DNA from: Odontocerum albicorne
Lineage: Eukaryota > Arthropoda > Insecta > Trichoptera > Odontoceridae
Length of the DNA: 64,000 bases
Direction of reading: 5' to 3'
Assembly: GCA_949825065.1 (NCBI GenBank)
Contig: OX463842.1
Span: 31,213,723 to 31,277,722 of the forward strand
The notes beneath the pieces were generated by a model. That model made no database searches. It saw nothing but the letters and a program-made list of their open reading frames with translations, and was not told the DNA's origin. Within the stretch, counting starts at the first letter, position 1. Each line of letters opens with the position of its first letter. Shown here one piece after another: positions 1 through 11,328 of the stretch. A program made the translations under genes and the position numbers.

Positions 1-393
1 TTGTGCACGGTGTCGATGAGAGGTGCACGGACGTTCACCAACAATCTGCCTCACTGCATCAATCTTTTCTGGCGTACATTGGCTATGTTGTCGCCCAGAC
101 TTTTATCTCCCAGTGTATGCAATTTTTCAAAATTATTCATTACACGCTGAATGGTCGACTTGCTTGGCACATGATTTAAAACAAAAAACACGCAATTTTC
201 GTAGCGTATTCACAATTGATCAAATATTTAAATAAAATGTTTTAATAACTTCAACACTTTGTTGCAGATTTAGATGCTTTATTATAAATTGTTATTGATC
301 ACTCTCTACGACTGTTAAATATGAACTGACAAATAACAACCAAATCAAAATGGCGGGCAAACAAAATTGGCCTGGAACATAAAACGCACCCTG
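1..393 (-). mobile_element. Tc1/mariner-like element, N-terminal remnant
   Basis: Reading the minus strand, about positions 160-5 give two consecutive frames. One contains a helix-turn-helix-like stretch (S-K-S-T-I-Q-R-V-M-x-x-F-E-K-L). After a frameshift the next has the linker S-G-R-x-x-S-x-C-T-P-E-K-I-D-A-V-R-Q-I-V-x-E-R-P, typical of Tc1/mariner-superfamily DNA-binding regions. The outer end is probably at 393, where the sequence read inward begins CAGGGTGCGTTTTATG next to a TA (394-395). The catalytic half lies off the left edge of the window. Internal stops and a frameshift show it is dead. The superfamily is fairly sure; the family is not. Confidence 0.5.
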
Positions 394-395
394 TA

Positions 396-1159
396 TTTAT
401 AAGCTAACTGAATTTAAATTTCCTACAGTTTGGTATTACTATTTTGCTACATTTGTTTGGAAATATTTATATGAAATTCACGTAGGGTTTGTGTTTAATA
501 TGATTTTGTAAATGCATTAATAACTATCAATGACCTTGTTAATAAAACCTAACTTGAAGAACAACTGAATGAAAATCAATTATCGTAACGCTTTGTTAAC
601 CTTGATCCTTAGTAAGTTAAGTAGTGAAGCCATCATTCTCTGCCCCTTACTGTTTCCTAGTGTATACAAGAATGTGACGAACCAGTGTAGGATACTTAAA
701 ATGTTTGTAATGCTTACTTCCAACAAACACGCACTACATCTCAATTGAGTTAATACTAAACATGCTTAATGAACAAGATCAACCATCTTCAAACTTCCGC
801 CCACGGTTTCTTCGTTTGAATAGATTTTGACAATCGCTGCGAAACATTCCAATAATTTTGGTCCTTGACGTCATCGTAGGATTTGCGTAAGAGCCTATCT
901 GAGTTGCTACCGCACTTATTGGCTGCCAATAGTGTCCATATTGGACACTTACTTTTGGCCGTGACCGGCTTCTCTCTGATTTGACCCAATCACATTTAAT
1001 ATAATTTTGAACGAATCAAAAACGGTTCAATTGGAATTTGATTTCCTTTATACGACATGACCCCTCGTTCTCAATTTCTTGCTATGGACTTCGATGATAC
1101 TCGAACTTAATATTTTCCTATTAAAAACATTTTAATCATTTTTTACTTTTTCATAATGA
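396..1159. other. Unassigned A+T-rich DNA
   Basis: No open frame with coding character, no transposon end and no tandem repeat was seen. A short minus-strand frame at 789-989 has no recognisable motif and is not called. Confidence 0.4.
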
Positions 1160-1359
1160 NNNNNNNNNNNNNNNNNNNNNNNNNNNNNNNNNNNNNNNNN
1201 NNNNNNNNNNNNNNNNNNNNNNNNNNNNNNNNNNNNNNNNNNNNNNNNNNNNNNNNNNNNNNNNNNNNNNNNNNNNNNNNNNNNNNNNNNNNNNNNNNNN
1301 NNNNNNNNNNNNNNNNNNNNNNNNNNNNNNNNNNNNNNNNNNNNNNNNNNNNNNNNNNN
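1160..1359. other. Assembly gap of 200 N
   Basis: There are exactly 200 unknown bases immediately beside an enormous TA repeat. The round number suggests a placeholder, so the true distance, and probably the true repeat length, is unknown. Confidence 0.97.
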
Positions 1360-2246
<887 letters not shown>

Positions 2247-2299
<53 letters not shown>

Positions 2300-2337
2300 C
2301 GTGCGTGCGTGCGTGGGGGCGTGCGTGTATGTGTGTG

Positions 2338-2395
<58 letters not shown>

Positions 2396-2411
2396 CGCGC
2401 GCGCGATACAA
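2247..2411. repeat. (TG)n to (CG)n compound microsatellite
   Basis: The TA tract changes abruptly to TG dinucleotides interrupted by TA, CGTG and GGGG steps. It ends in a short pure CG run at about 2395-2405. TG/CG alternation is a known Z-DNA-forming composition. Confidence 0.93.
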
Positions 2412-3539
2412 TAAAGTCATGTTTTAGAACATCAAAAATGAAGACCCAGCGATGGATCTCGAATAAATCACTCGCTAGCATAATTCGCAATACTGAAACA
2501 TAAAAAGTGCGACACGAAAAAGAAGAAGACTGATATGAACCCGTGAAACGAATGAATGGTATAAGTAGTTTCTGTATCTTTTTTCAAAACAATCCAATAC
2601 AGCTAACAGTCCACATCCCAGGAACAGCAGAATATACCAGGACGTTGATTAATATGGAGAGCAAAAATAAGAATGTGAAGATGACCTACTAAGTGCTGTA
2701 TAGTGGATAACACCCCCCAAGGGGGAATTTGGTTATGTTATTCTTTCGTATTATTATTCCACATAATCTCCGCTATCTTGTAGATAAGTTAACGACTTGG
2801 ATCTTTTAGGTGTATGGTATAATGGTTTTTTCCGTGCTTTTTTTATTTTTTTTTAATTTTAAAGCATTAAGATTGATACAAAGTTTTTGTACCTTCTACC
2901 TACTCGTTACCACTGGCATTGGTAATGAATCGTTAAGTTATTTTTATTTTGACATTTTGTCATACTTTGTGAAATGTGCTTGTCGCCAAAAAATTTTTTC
3001 GCACTTGGATTTCGACGAATCATTTTTTGCTACTGTTTTTTTTATTTGTAAAAATAATATTAAAAATTATCTCACTATCACAATATTCCTTTATTTGTTT
3101 CAAGAGAAATGCGTAAGTTGACTATGTTTGAATAATGTTGAAACGGAATATAGTGATTAAGGATAAATGTGAAGTAAAGACAAATGGAAAAAGACGAATA
3201 AAAAAGAACGTATTTGATAAGATGTTCTTGGCATGTACCATACTAGTAATTATTATCATACCATACCGAAATAGTAATTAGTATATGTAACGAATCAATA
3301 AATTTAAGGTGTATGTTAATAAATGTTAATAAATATCGAGAAAAGTATGGTTTAACCCTTCCCTTACGGTGATAAAATTGAAACGCGTGCTCCGGTGTTG
3401 GGTAGTGAGTACGCGACCAAAAATTAGCGATTTTAAATCGGAAAAATAAGAACATTCATAGATAATCCCCTTAATTAATTATAATTGAAGTTAAAAATTA
3501 TAATAATTGAGATTTATTTGCTGAAAACATTAAAAAACC
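2412..3539. other. Unassigned A+T-rich DNA
   Basis: Nothing recognisable. A 103-codon plus-strand frame (2810-3121) is dominated by Phe/Leu/Ile from T-rich sequence and has no coding signature. Confidence 0.4.
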
Positions 3540-3780
3540 ATCTGGCAACGCTCACGGAACGGGCGTAGATCTAGTCTCGTTGCCAGCTCAACAGCTACTG
3601 CGGCGCGGCAGGGTTGGTGGCTAACTCGGGCGTGGCTTACACTTGCGAGGTTGAGACAATTGAGCTCCTCGCTATTCAGGGACGTATGCAAAAGTGAGAT
3701 GCGAATATAGTGTCGCGCTTCCCGCATACTCTTCACCTATCGTCAAGACCCAAGATCGAGGCACTCACAGCGTTTAAATG
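3540..3780. other. G+C- and CpG-rich island, possible promoter or exon
   Basis: This block is visibly richer in G+C and CpG than its surroundings and belongs to none of the repeat families seen elsewhere in the window. It contains an inverted pair, TGGCAACG (about 3544) and CGTTGCCA (about 3579), able to form a hairpin. A minus-strand frame (3530-3736, 68 codons) has no known motif. It could be a first exon or promoter of a neighbouring gene, or an unfamiliar repeat; I cannot tell which strand is relevant. Confidence 0.25.
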
Positions 3781-4084
3781 CGAATTTGTTTCCGATATTC
3801 ACGAAATACTTACGATGTAGTCGATAAATTCTGATTATTATTAATATTATTTTTTAAATCAATGCGTAAATATATTATGGAGGAATACCTAAAATCTTAA
3901 CCTTGTATTTATTATATTTATAGAGATATTGATGGTTATTAGAAGCAACGTGTAGAAGAATGTTAACGAAGTTAATTAAATTTTGAAAGAAATATGTGTA
4001 AATTAAGGAAATCGAAGCAGTTTTATATGAATGTGTACTCGTATGTGTGTAGATATTACGAAATAGTAATTAAAAATAAGTGAC

Positions 4085-4387
4085 TTGTATAGCGCTGTTT
4101 TGTTTTATAATATAACTAAAAACGGTGAGTTTTTAAATTTATTAAAGATGTATCTCGTGATTGGAAAGCTGGCGCTCTATCTTCTCTACCCATCTCAAGA
4201 GGAGAATAACGTGATAGGATCTAGGCTTTTATTTCAACTTGAACAAAAAATCAATGAATCGTTTAACACAAACTGTAATTCAACACATTCTGATTTTGAG
4301 ACAAACGTCGTTTCACGGACCATAGTTTTAATAATTTTTGCCGGCTTTATATTATATTTGTCAAGGAAATATTTTTTCCTACTATGA
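4085..4387 (+). CDS. Hypothetical small tail-anchored protein
   Basis: This is an open frame of 100 codons; an internal Met at 4148 would give 79. The C-terminus has a clear hydrophobic segment (about residues 79-96, rich in Val/Ile/Leu/Phe/Gly) followed by basic residues, preceded by a polar linker with several Asn/Thr/Ser. That gives the layout of a tail-anchored membrane protein. The middle contains Y-P-S-Q-E-E-N-N-V-I-G-S-R, which looks less random than neighbouring frames. I do not recognise the family. A GTGAGT donor-like site at 4124 lies just upstream of the internal Met. It may be an exon, a transposon relic or a chance frame. Confidence 0.25.
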   Translation: MYSAVLFYNITKNGEFLNLLKMYLVIGKLALYLLYPSQEENNVIGSRLLFQLEQKINESFNTNCNSTHSDFETNVVSRTIVLIIFAGFILYLSRKYFFLL

Positions 4388-4641
4388 ATTCAAATTAATT
4401 TCTAGCGTCATAGTATGAAGAACCGTTTAAGAATTAGCATACATTAGACTATATTTGCATTAATTTCAATTCGATCAATTCAAATGCCACTCAACCAAAA
4501 ACAGCTTGTTTGAGGTTTTTTGGAAAGGTGGCATTCAAAGGTTGTTTTATATTGAGTTGAACATTGTTTTATTTACATATACTCGTTTATTAGTGTGGAT
4601 CTCCTCAACACATTCGAAATGATCATGGACATATTGATGAA

Positions 4642-4866
4642 CGTGGTCGGGAGACAATGTTATCTTCGGTCTTATTAACGAGTTTTCGAGCTTTTAAACC
4701 ACTGGAGTAGGCACAGAACTCGCAGTTCGTCATCAAATCTGTTGACAACTAGAATATACAATAACAATCACACACGTCTAGCTCATGCGAGTATTACTAT
4801 CAGACAAACCTTTTTACTAGAGTGTGCCCCTTTTTTCCGGGTATTATCGGGAATCATACCTCGACT
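4642..4866 (-). repeat. SINE family B, decayed copy
   Basis: The body matches the copies at 25386-25600 and 62178-62518 in the same block order. On the plus strand these are a GGGAGACAAT block, a CAGAACTCGCAGTTCGTCAT block, a CTCATGCGAGTATT block, and a decayed tRNA-like head near 4850. The head is too mutated to show promoter boxes. Block order places the element on the minus strand. Confidence 0.6.
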
Positions 4867-5098
4867 TCCCAAATGTTAAATGGGAAAAAATAATTTTTCA
4901 ATCAATTTACTGTCTGAGTGATAACTTTCAAAATTTCTCATTTATAAATAATTCATAGATATATTTCAAACATCGTTTAATGTTCAGTAATGTTTAATAC
5001 TTTTATCATAAATAAAGCGTTGGTTGTAGGTCCTCAAAATAAAATGATTGGTTTTTTATATTGTTTGTTAAGTTTTTAAAGATTTATTATATTTTAAC

Positions 5099-5160
5099 AT
5101 TCGTGGACTAGTTGATAAGACGTCTGTCTTCCGATCTGGATCTCCGGGTTTATAATGACT
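5099..5160 (+). repeat. tRNA-like SINE head, truncated
   Basis: The sequence TCGTGGACTAGTTGATAAGA is the same tRNA-like head (A-box region) found in SINE families A and B at 9459, 11127, 56875 and 60419. The B box is decayed. No SINE body follows; a LINE 3' fragment does. Confidence 0.55.
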
Positions 5161-5390
5161 TAGCAAATATACAAGTCAAAATGCATGATGGTTGTGGAAG
5201 AGGTAGGACAATCAATACTGGCTTAATCAAGTGGTCCAAATTTTGAAATAAGGTAAAGGGAGAAGAAAAAATGATAGATAGTATGATGAGGTGTGTGGAT
5301 ATGGAGGAAGAGAAAGTTATGTGTTTGGATAGAAAAGTGTGGAGATCTTTTCTCACACACAGCGTGATGTAATGCATACATTTAAGAAAA
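5160..5390 (+). mobile_element. LINE C-terminal fragment
   Basis: The plus strand encodes M-M-R-C-V-D-M-E-E-E-K-V-M-C-L-D-R-K-V-W-R-S followed by a stop. The same C-terminal motif (Cys, two residues, Arg-Cys-Met/Val-Asp-Val, Glu-Ala/Glu-Lys) recurs at 43340-43720, 60744-60914 and 63190-63660. It is a 5'-truncated 3' end of one non-LTR family with no reverse transcriptase left. Confidence 0.5.
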
Positions 5391-6510
5391 AAAGTTTAAT
5401 AATGTATGTATGAAGTTTGTAATCTGTTTTCTACCTGCCAAGTTCTGAAATAGGGTAGGGATATAAACTTTTAATAAGACATGCACAGAATATTTAATAT
5501 TAAATCCATAATATATGTACTTTTACTACACATTAACTTAAGAGGTCAAACATTATCGATCTATTCGTATCACAATACCTTGATTAATTAATTGAACATT
5601 TTTTATTAATTAAATCTAAATAATTCAGATACATAGGAATGACACTAATTTCTTGAATTCGCATTTAGATAAATCTTTATCGTATGTAATGCCATTAAAA
5701 CCTAAAATTGAACAATTTTTTATTGAAGAAATTAGCATTTAAATTTAAATTTTGTACAAATATGTTGTAGCTTTCTGAAATAAAGGAGTCGCGTTTGCCT
5801 CACTTGAAAATTTGAAGCATATGTGGTCCGATTCTGAATAGAAATAACGAAATTTTAAGGTTTAAAATTAGCATTTAGTTTTAAGGTTGGACTGTAAATT
5901 CTTACTGACGATATTTAAAGACTATCATGGACATTTGTGGACTCTTTTACTGTATCTAGAGGTATTACGTGTTTGTTAGACGTGTTTTTGATTTTTAACC
6001 TCGTGTTTATAGTATGCAGTGCTTTGTATAACTTATATTGTAGGTCTTACAATGTCAAATGGGTGTTTGGCTAGTCCCCAACCTATTTATGTTACTGAGT
6101 AAAGTAGAAATATAGGTTTCTCAACAAAACTTTCCGATATTTTTACCAATATTTTCTAAGTATATTTTATGGTATAATACGAAGAAATGTATTTTCGTTC
6201 ATATAGATCTTTTTATGAAAGCGACCCGTACTTTTTTTAAAACTATTCTAAGTTGTTATTTTAAACATTTCATTTTTTTTGGTTTCTCACATTTTTTGTC
6301 GTACACCCATCAAGAGGGTTCTTAAACGTTGTATAGTCATAAATAGATAAAATGAACATGAGAGATTTGAAATTACTTATAATGATTTAAATCACATGAA
6401 GTTAGACATTAAACGTATGCACATTAAGGTATTAAAATTAAATTATAATTTAAAGTTATAATGACTTAAATTAATATAAAAACAATAAACTAAATTATTA
6501 CAATCAAGTA
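5391..6510. other. Unassigned A+T-rich DNA
   Basis: No frames, repeats or transposon ends were seen before the mariner that begins at 6513. Confidence 0.4.
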
Positions 6511-6512
6511 TA

Positions 6513-7445
6513 CTACCTTGATCAAAAAGTTTTAGGACCGGCCACCGTGTAGCGCTGTCAGTCACCTGATTGGAATTCTTTTTTTTTTGTTAAGTTACCA
6601 CATCTATCATTGACACTTCCCTCCAAATTTTAGCGTCATACTCGTAGCTTGACATTTGTAAAAGTTACGCTGTACTGAGTACATTTACCTTTGTGCGTGT
6701 TTTCGATTTTTTACAAGTTTGAAAATGGCATCAACTGTGCATCAATGAGTTTGCATTAAATTTTGTGTGAAAAACAGATTTAACGGTCCGCAGACCTTGG
6801 AAATGTTGGATAAGTTTTTTTCGGTGGCACGAACGCTTCAGAAGTGGTCGTGAGTCGGTCGAGGATGACGAACGCAGTGGCAATCGAAAACCGATGAAAA
6901 CATCGATAAAATCAAAGAAATGTTGGCCGAAAACCGCAAATTGACCATTAGAGAGCTGGCAGAGGACTTGAACATTGCTTATGAATCCGCTCAAGCCATT
7001 TTGGTTAGTGGTTTGAGCCTCAGACGTGTCGCTGCAAAACTGGTGCCGAAACACCTCAATTTCATGCAAAAAAAGGACCGCATCGAAATCGCGAAAGACA
7101 TGATTTCCATGAGTTTTTGACCAAAAACAACACGAATATTATCCAACAGCCTTCGAATACACCTGATCTGGCTCTCTGCGACTTTTTCCTGTTCAACCGA
7201 CTTAAAAGACTGCTTCGCGGAACGCGTTAGAGCACCCGAGAGGATGTCGTGAAAAAATCGAAGACGGCTCTGATGCACATACCGAAAATTGAGTACCATC
7301 GGTGTTTCGAGGATTGGATCAAGCGCTGGCGTAAGTGCGTTGCAGTCGATGGGGAGTACTTTGAAGGGGACCATATCGATTTTGATGAATAAACTTGTAT
7401 TTTCGATTTTATGAATAAAGTCCTAAAACTTTTTGATCAAGGTAG
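6513..7445 (+). mobile_element. mariner-family element, core-deleted, with intact ends
   Basis: The ends are inverted repeats, CTACCTTGATCAAAAAGTTT at the left and its near-perfect complement at the right, flanked by TA (6511-6512 and 7446-7447). At 933 bp it is about 350 bp shorter than usual for mariner. The plus strand encodes pieces of a transposase. Positions 6906-7117 carry the N-terminal DNA-binding half (K-E-M-L-A-E-N-R-K-L-T-I-R-E-L-A-E-D-L-N-I). The sequence then jumps to the C-terminal end (T-K-N-N-T-N-I-I-Q-Q-P, then P-D-L-A-L-C-D-F-F-L-F, ending G-D-H-I-D-F-D-E-stop near 7391). The deletion near 7115 removes the first two catalytic aspartates, so it can only be mobilised in trans. 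TACTCGTA lies in its leader at 6639. Confidence 0.88.
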
Positions 7446-7479
7446 TATTTATCACAAAAAAATTATCGTATGTAAATAT

Positions 7480-7760
7480 TGATTTATCTGAACAAAAATA
7501 ATATTAATTTATTGATTGGAATATTTAAATAGACTAAAATAGTCGAAATATTAATTGGCAGTGGAAAATCGATATTTGGAAATGAATAATAAAAATTAGG
7601 AAAGTAACTATCACGAAAATTGCAGTTGAAAAATATGTGATTAAAGTCCTCTTCCTCCAGATCCCACTCACAACGAAAATTCATAACCAGAATTTCGGAT
7701 AAGTGAGATTTTGTGCAAGATATTTTTATTGATTTCAAATGCAAAATATCACCCTTGACG
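7480..7760 (-). mobile_element. LINE C-terminal zinc-knuckle fragment
   Basis: The minus strand encodes C-E-W-D-L-E-E-E-D-F-N-H-I-F-F-N-C followed by a Phe/Pro/Leu-rich tail. This is the C-x-x..H-x(4)-C arrangement seen at the C-terminus of many insect non-LTR retrotransposons. The related plus-strand fragment at 27440-27900 has the same motif. It starts 35 bp from the end of the mariner and carries no other domain. Confidence 0.5.
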
Positions 7761-7810
7761 GCGATCATTTTTATCGGTTTGGTGCCTTTAGATATGTTTA
7801 CATTTTTCGG

Positions 7811-7900
7811 TGACCATCGTTTAACGGTTAGCATTCACGCTAAGTTAGCGGACGCCGTAGATTCGATTCCTGGAGGATTCAATTCCAGACTGCTGCGTAC
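7811..7900 (+). repeat. tRNA-like SINE fragment (possible family E)
   Basis: GGTTAGCATTCACGCT followed about 30 bases later by GATTCGATTCCTGG resembles tRNA A and B boxes. A similar arrangement is at 27070-27190. It is too short and diverged to define the body. Confidence 0.3.
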
Positions 7901-8159
7901 CATAGTATTTATATTGCTTTTAATAAAAAAAACAACACATATAACCCTCTGCTTAACGAAATGTTGCAACAGACCAATCCTGCCGATCGTCATAAATTTA
8001 ATTTCCTTCCCATCGGAACTTTGGGTTTGATTTGTCAAGAATATGTGCTTGCTGAAGTGAAACAGCTTGTACACAATACACCAATATATACATAAGCGTG
8101 TTTCATCTACACGATTGCTGACAATTATGCTCGATCAAGAGGGATAGCGTGTTTACATT

Positions 8160-8330
8160 TACTGTATAATAATAATAATAAAAGGACGATTTATAATGTA
8201 ACGACTCAGGATTCGAACCCACTATTATTGACAGATTAAAAATATTACAAAATAAATTTAGACAAGCCGAGTGTTGGGGTGACTGCGATTATTAAATTAG
8301 TTTCTTCTCCACACCTGTATAGACAAACAT
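8160..8330 (-). repeat. Interspersed repeat D (B-box-like SINE)
   Basis: It matches 47380-47545 over most of its length. Shared blocks in plus order are an AATAAT microsatellite, a GATTCGAACCCACTATTA block, and GACAGATTAAAAATATTAC, ending in a C-TTCTCC block. On the minus strand this reads as body, then GGGTTCGAATC (B-box-like), then a (TTA)n tail. Two copies share internal order, so it is a real family. I could not find an A box. Confidence 0.5.
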
Positions 8331-8401
8331 ATTTAGTAAGAAAACCGCAGAAAACTTACTAAGGGAAGACGAACTATACAAACACATTTGTAGATCTTCC
8401 C

Positions 8402-8670
8402 ATGTATGATAGAAAAATAAATCATCATCACCTCAGCTCACATTCATCCACTGCAGGATATAGGCCTCCAAGTTGTTTCCAAGAAATCCTGTCCTTTGCT
8501 CATTGCTGCCACGTAATAGCAGCTAGCTCACGTATTCCGTTCACCCAGCGTGCTTTTGGTCTTCTTACAGGCCTAGTTCTTCCTTTTGGGTACAACTGGA
8601 TTACTCCATACGTCCAACGATGGTCCGTTGTTCTGGCGACGTGTCCAGCCCAATTCCGCCTCAGTTAAGA
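8402..8670 (-). mobile_element. LINE C-terminal fragment
   Basis: The minus strand gives W-A-G-H-V-A-R-T-T-D-H-R-W-T, then R-R-P-K-A-R-W-V-N-G-I-R-E-L-A, then D-R-I-S-W-K-Q-L-G-G-L-Y-P-A-V-D-E and a stop. That is the standard C-terminal domain order of APE-type LINEs of insects (GHV-R, GRP-xRW, DR-xW). It lacks the reverse transcriptase, as usual for 5'-truncated copies. The long plus-strand frame over the same bases is its shadow. Confidence 0.75.
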
Positions 8671-9458
8671 AAAATAGATAAATATATGTGATAATATGTT
8701 TTTTTTTCCAGTGCTATTATAAATTAAATTGATTTTTGCAGGTTAAAAAGCCAATGTTCGTAGTACAGGAGCAAATTTATGATAAACTTGAATCACAAAT
8801 ATGAAGAATAATGCGTGTTCTTTATTCAAACAAATCTCCGTCGTATCTTTTTGCGTGAGTCTAAAGTAAAAGAAAAAAACTTGTTTTAATATTGGTATAC
8901 TCGTATTTAACAATATAATACCATGATTAAAAACTTTAGATTTTCTCTCTCCATTGAATTAAAATCCTCCAGCTGCTACTGTAATATATCTCAGAGCTAC
9001 AGACGACGTTGATTGATGTTGGTATATTGTTACCAGTCCATTGTTGAATCTGTCTCAGGAGTGGAGAGGGCCAATTGTATCATGTTAAAAATTCTGACTA
9101 ATACAAGGATACTCAGGTTTGGGCTGAATATTCCATCATCCCTTACGAAGAAAGGTTAAATATTCAAATCCCTTGGGATGAAAATCGTCCTTTTTTGTAA
9201 TCAGAATCAGTTATCGAGTTTGAAATTGAAGAGGTTCTTACAAGTATGAATATAATTATGGTGTTTTGAATTTTTGATCATTGTGGGTCATGATATAAGT
9301 CCTGAGGGATTCTTATTCTTATTTCGAGGCTAGGCATTGTATTGTTGATAAATGGACTGCCTCGCGAGGGGTTTCAATTTAAATTTGTATTGTTAACTCT
9401 TGTAATCCATTTAAGCTATTTGATATTTGTATATTATTGCTATCATCATCGTCTTTCT
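8671..9458. other. Unassigned DNA
   Basis: Apart from one TACTCGTA site at 8898, nothing was identified. Confidence 0.4.
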
Positions 9459-9675
9459 AAGATCTCCATGACCTAGTTGGTAATTCGCCTGGCTTCCAAC
9501 CCAGATATTGTGGGCTCTATTTCCGTAGGTGACCAGATTTCTAAAACGGGTTTCAATGTGATTTTCACATAATTATTGTTTAAATACCTTTCTTGTTGGT
9601 TGGAAGAGATTGCCACATATCATTTGACCACCACATTGTACCATATACAACGAAAGTGTAATATAATAATATATT
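9459..9675 (+). repeat. SINE family A, near-complete copy
   Basis: The tRNA-like head (CATGACCTAGTTGGTAA at 9466) is followed by a body ending GGTTGGAAGAGATTGCCACA and a tail ACAACGAAAGTGTAATA. The same order occurs at 55941, 60419 and 61390 (plus) and 51262 and 60915 (minus). The B box is degraded here. Confidence 0.75.
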
Positions 9676-9810
9676 CGGCGGTTTGATCCGATGTGGACAC
9701 TGGACACTAACCCCCGAGTTCCCTTTATATATGTTTTTTTAAATATCCTTGTTTTTTTTTTAAATTTCTATCCTTGAAGTTTACTAAGTACATATTTCAT
9801 ATTAAAAAAA

Positions 9811-10555
9811 AATATTCCATTAAATAACACTTTATCACCGCGATATGTATTTCTAACTCCTATCGAGTCTTTCTTCAGACGGAAAGATCTCGGTTTAATA
9901 CAAAAGTAATATATAAGAGAAATTGGTATCTAGTTTCATCGGAAGTTGGTATGTGGTTTATTCATCTAAAGGAAATATTTTAAGAATAAGTTTTGATTTT
10001 TTGCATCTATGGTTATGCTCGTCGTCGTCGTTGCTGGGCCTTGGAGTCGTTGTCGAGGATCCCTTCGCCATTTCAACGTCAATGCTTTTGAAAAGCGGAA
10101 AAGCGAAGCTGTGCCGTGAAGTTTTTTTTTTTAGTGAGTGAGACGTTGCATACCAGCAAACTCACCGGCCACACTGCTGTACTGGATCCAATGGCACGCC
10201 GAAGTGAGACGATCGGAACACACCGACATGTTTTTTTTCTCTTTTTTCAAGGAATATATATAACCGAAGCATGGGTATCCTAGTACCTCCGATTACTAAG
10301 CAGAAAAAATGGCGGTGTCATTCGAGGGGAGTAGGAAAGCGTGGGGTTCGAACTGGCAATCTTCCGCACGAAAGTTCAATGCGTTACCGTGCGGCCATGC
10401 ACCTCACCTTGGTTATGCTAATGGCTTGACGTATACCTAAAATTTTCAAATTCGTTGTCATAAACTTTATGCGACGTATGTAAATAAATGAAAGATATTA
10501 GGTAGAAACACGTGTCGCGATGATAAAGTGTACCTAGTGGATTAACAAATCTATT
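9811..10555. mobile_element. Foldback MITE family F, interrupted by a SINE
   Basis: The left arm (about 9821-9858, ACACTTTATCACCGCGATAT) and right arm (about 10500-10545) are imperfect inverted repeats. They carry the CACGTGTTTCTA-like core seen in the 188-bp MITE at 38732-38919. A complete SINE C copy lies between the arms; removing it leaves a foldback element of about 345 bp. The outer boundaries are approximate. Confidence 0.55.
10020..10409 (-). repeat. SINE family C, complete, with 10-bp target duplication
   Basis: This is a 390-bp element flanked by the perfect direct repeat TGGTTATGCT (10010-10019 and 10410-10419). On the minus strand it starts AGGTGAGGTGCATGGCCG, an A-box-like tRNA head. 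It continues to the B-box-like AGTTCGAACCCC, a long body, a conserved TTGACGTTGAAATGGCGAAG block, and a 3' end of repeated ACG rather than poly-A. It matches 13757-14143 along its whole length. The intact target duplication suggests fairly recent insertion into MITE F. Confidence 0.85.
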
Positions 10556-11126
10556 TTTTGTTAAATTTCTAATATGGAACCTACAAAGTTATGTTCGATA
10601 CCTTTGATGGAGTGTTTTCGATAAGATTTTCCAATAAATTAAAAAAAAACCTTGTAATCAATGTTGCTTAAGACTATTCAAAATACTCCCATTTGAATGT
10701 CTACTTGAATGTTTTTTTATAAATATTTCCTATGTCTTCTGTTTTCCGTACAAACCATGAAGTAGACGTTTTATGTGTTGAATTATCTTTTACATATTCA
10801 AACTGCTGTCTCGTGTTAGAATTGCGCTCAAATTCCCTCGACAGATATTTCGAAATACGACCTCTGTGCGCAACAAGTCATAACCGTTCTGCACTGAGGT
10901 CATATTTTACGACATATTTATTACAAATTTTAAATCGCACTTTAGCATTGTTTTGAATATGAGTATTTTAGTTTTTTAGATTATGTGTATTTATGACTTA
11001 ACACAAATTCAGGGATTTTAAGTAGAAGTATCAGGCAAAGTAAATTAGTGTTGTTAAAATTAAAATGTGTCATGGGGTAATTTTTTTTATTTATATAGAC
11101 AGGTAATTTAATTTAATTATGAGTTA
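10556..11126. other. Unassigned DNA with a weak frame
   Basis: A plus-strand frame at 10732-10956 (74 codons) lies in slightly less A+T-rich sequence, but has no recognisable domain and no convincing splice sites. I see nothing else. Confidence 0.3.
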
Positions 11127-11325
11127 TGACTTTCGTGGCTTAGTTGATAAGACTTTTGTCTTCCTACCGGATGTTTCGGGTTACCCAAAATGGTACATAA
11201 AATTAAAAAAAAGGGTTCCAGTCTGGTTTGAGAGTTCGTCTTATAACACTCGTGCGCGCTAGACTACACGTGTGTATATTTAAACAATAAATTGTGACCA
11301 AGAGGAGTCGTATATACGAGCAATA
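11127..11325 (+). repeat. SINE family B, 3'-truncated copy
   Basis: The tRNA-like head CGTGGCTTAGTTGATAAGA is followed by a short oligo-A linker and the family B block GTGCGCGCTAGAC. The second half of the B body is missing. Another B copy follows almost at once, so the two are arranged head to tail. Confidence 0.6.
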
Positions 11326-11328
11326 AGA

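Noticed and set aside
2810..3121. 103-codon frame with signal-peptide-like start
   Set aside because: Phe/Leu-rich composition follows from T-rich DNA; no motif or splice context.
8898..8905. TACTCGTA as a transcription-factor site or sequencing adaptor artefact
   Set aside because: A clean presence/absence difference between tandem copies and placement inside dead LINE coding sequence fit insertion better. An artefact would not always be bounded by TA. I cannot fully exclude either.
9459..9540. tRNA-like A and B boxes in many places
   Set aside because: They lack a paired acceptor stem and continue into conserved SINE bodies, so they are SINE heads, not tRNA genes.
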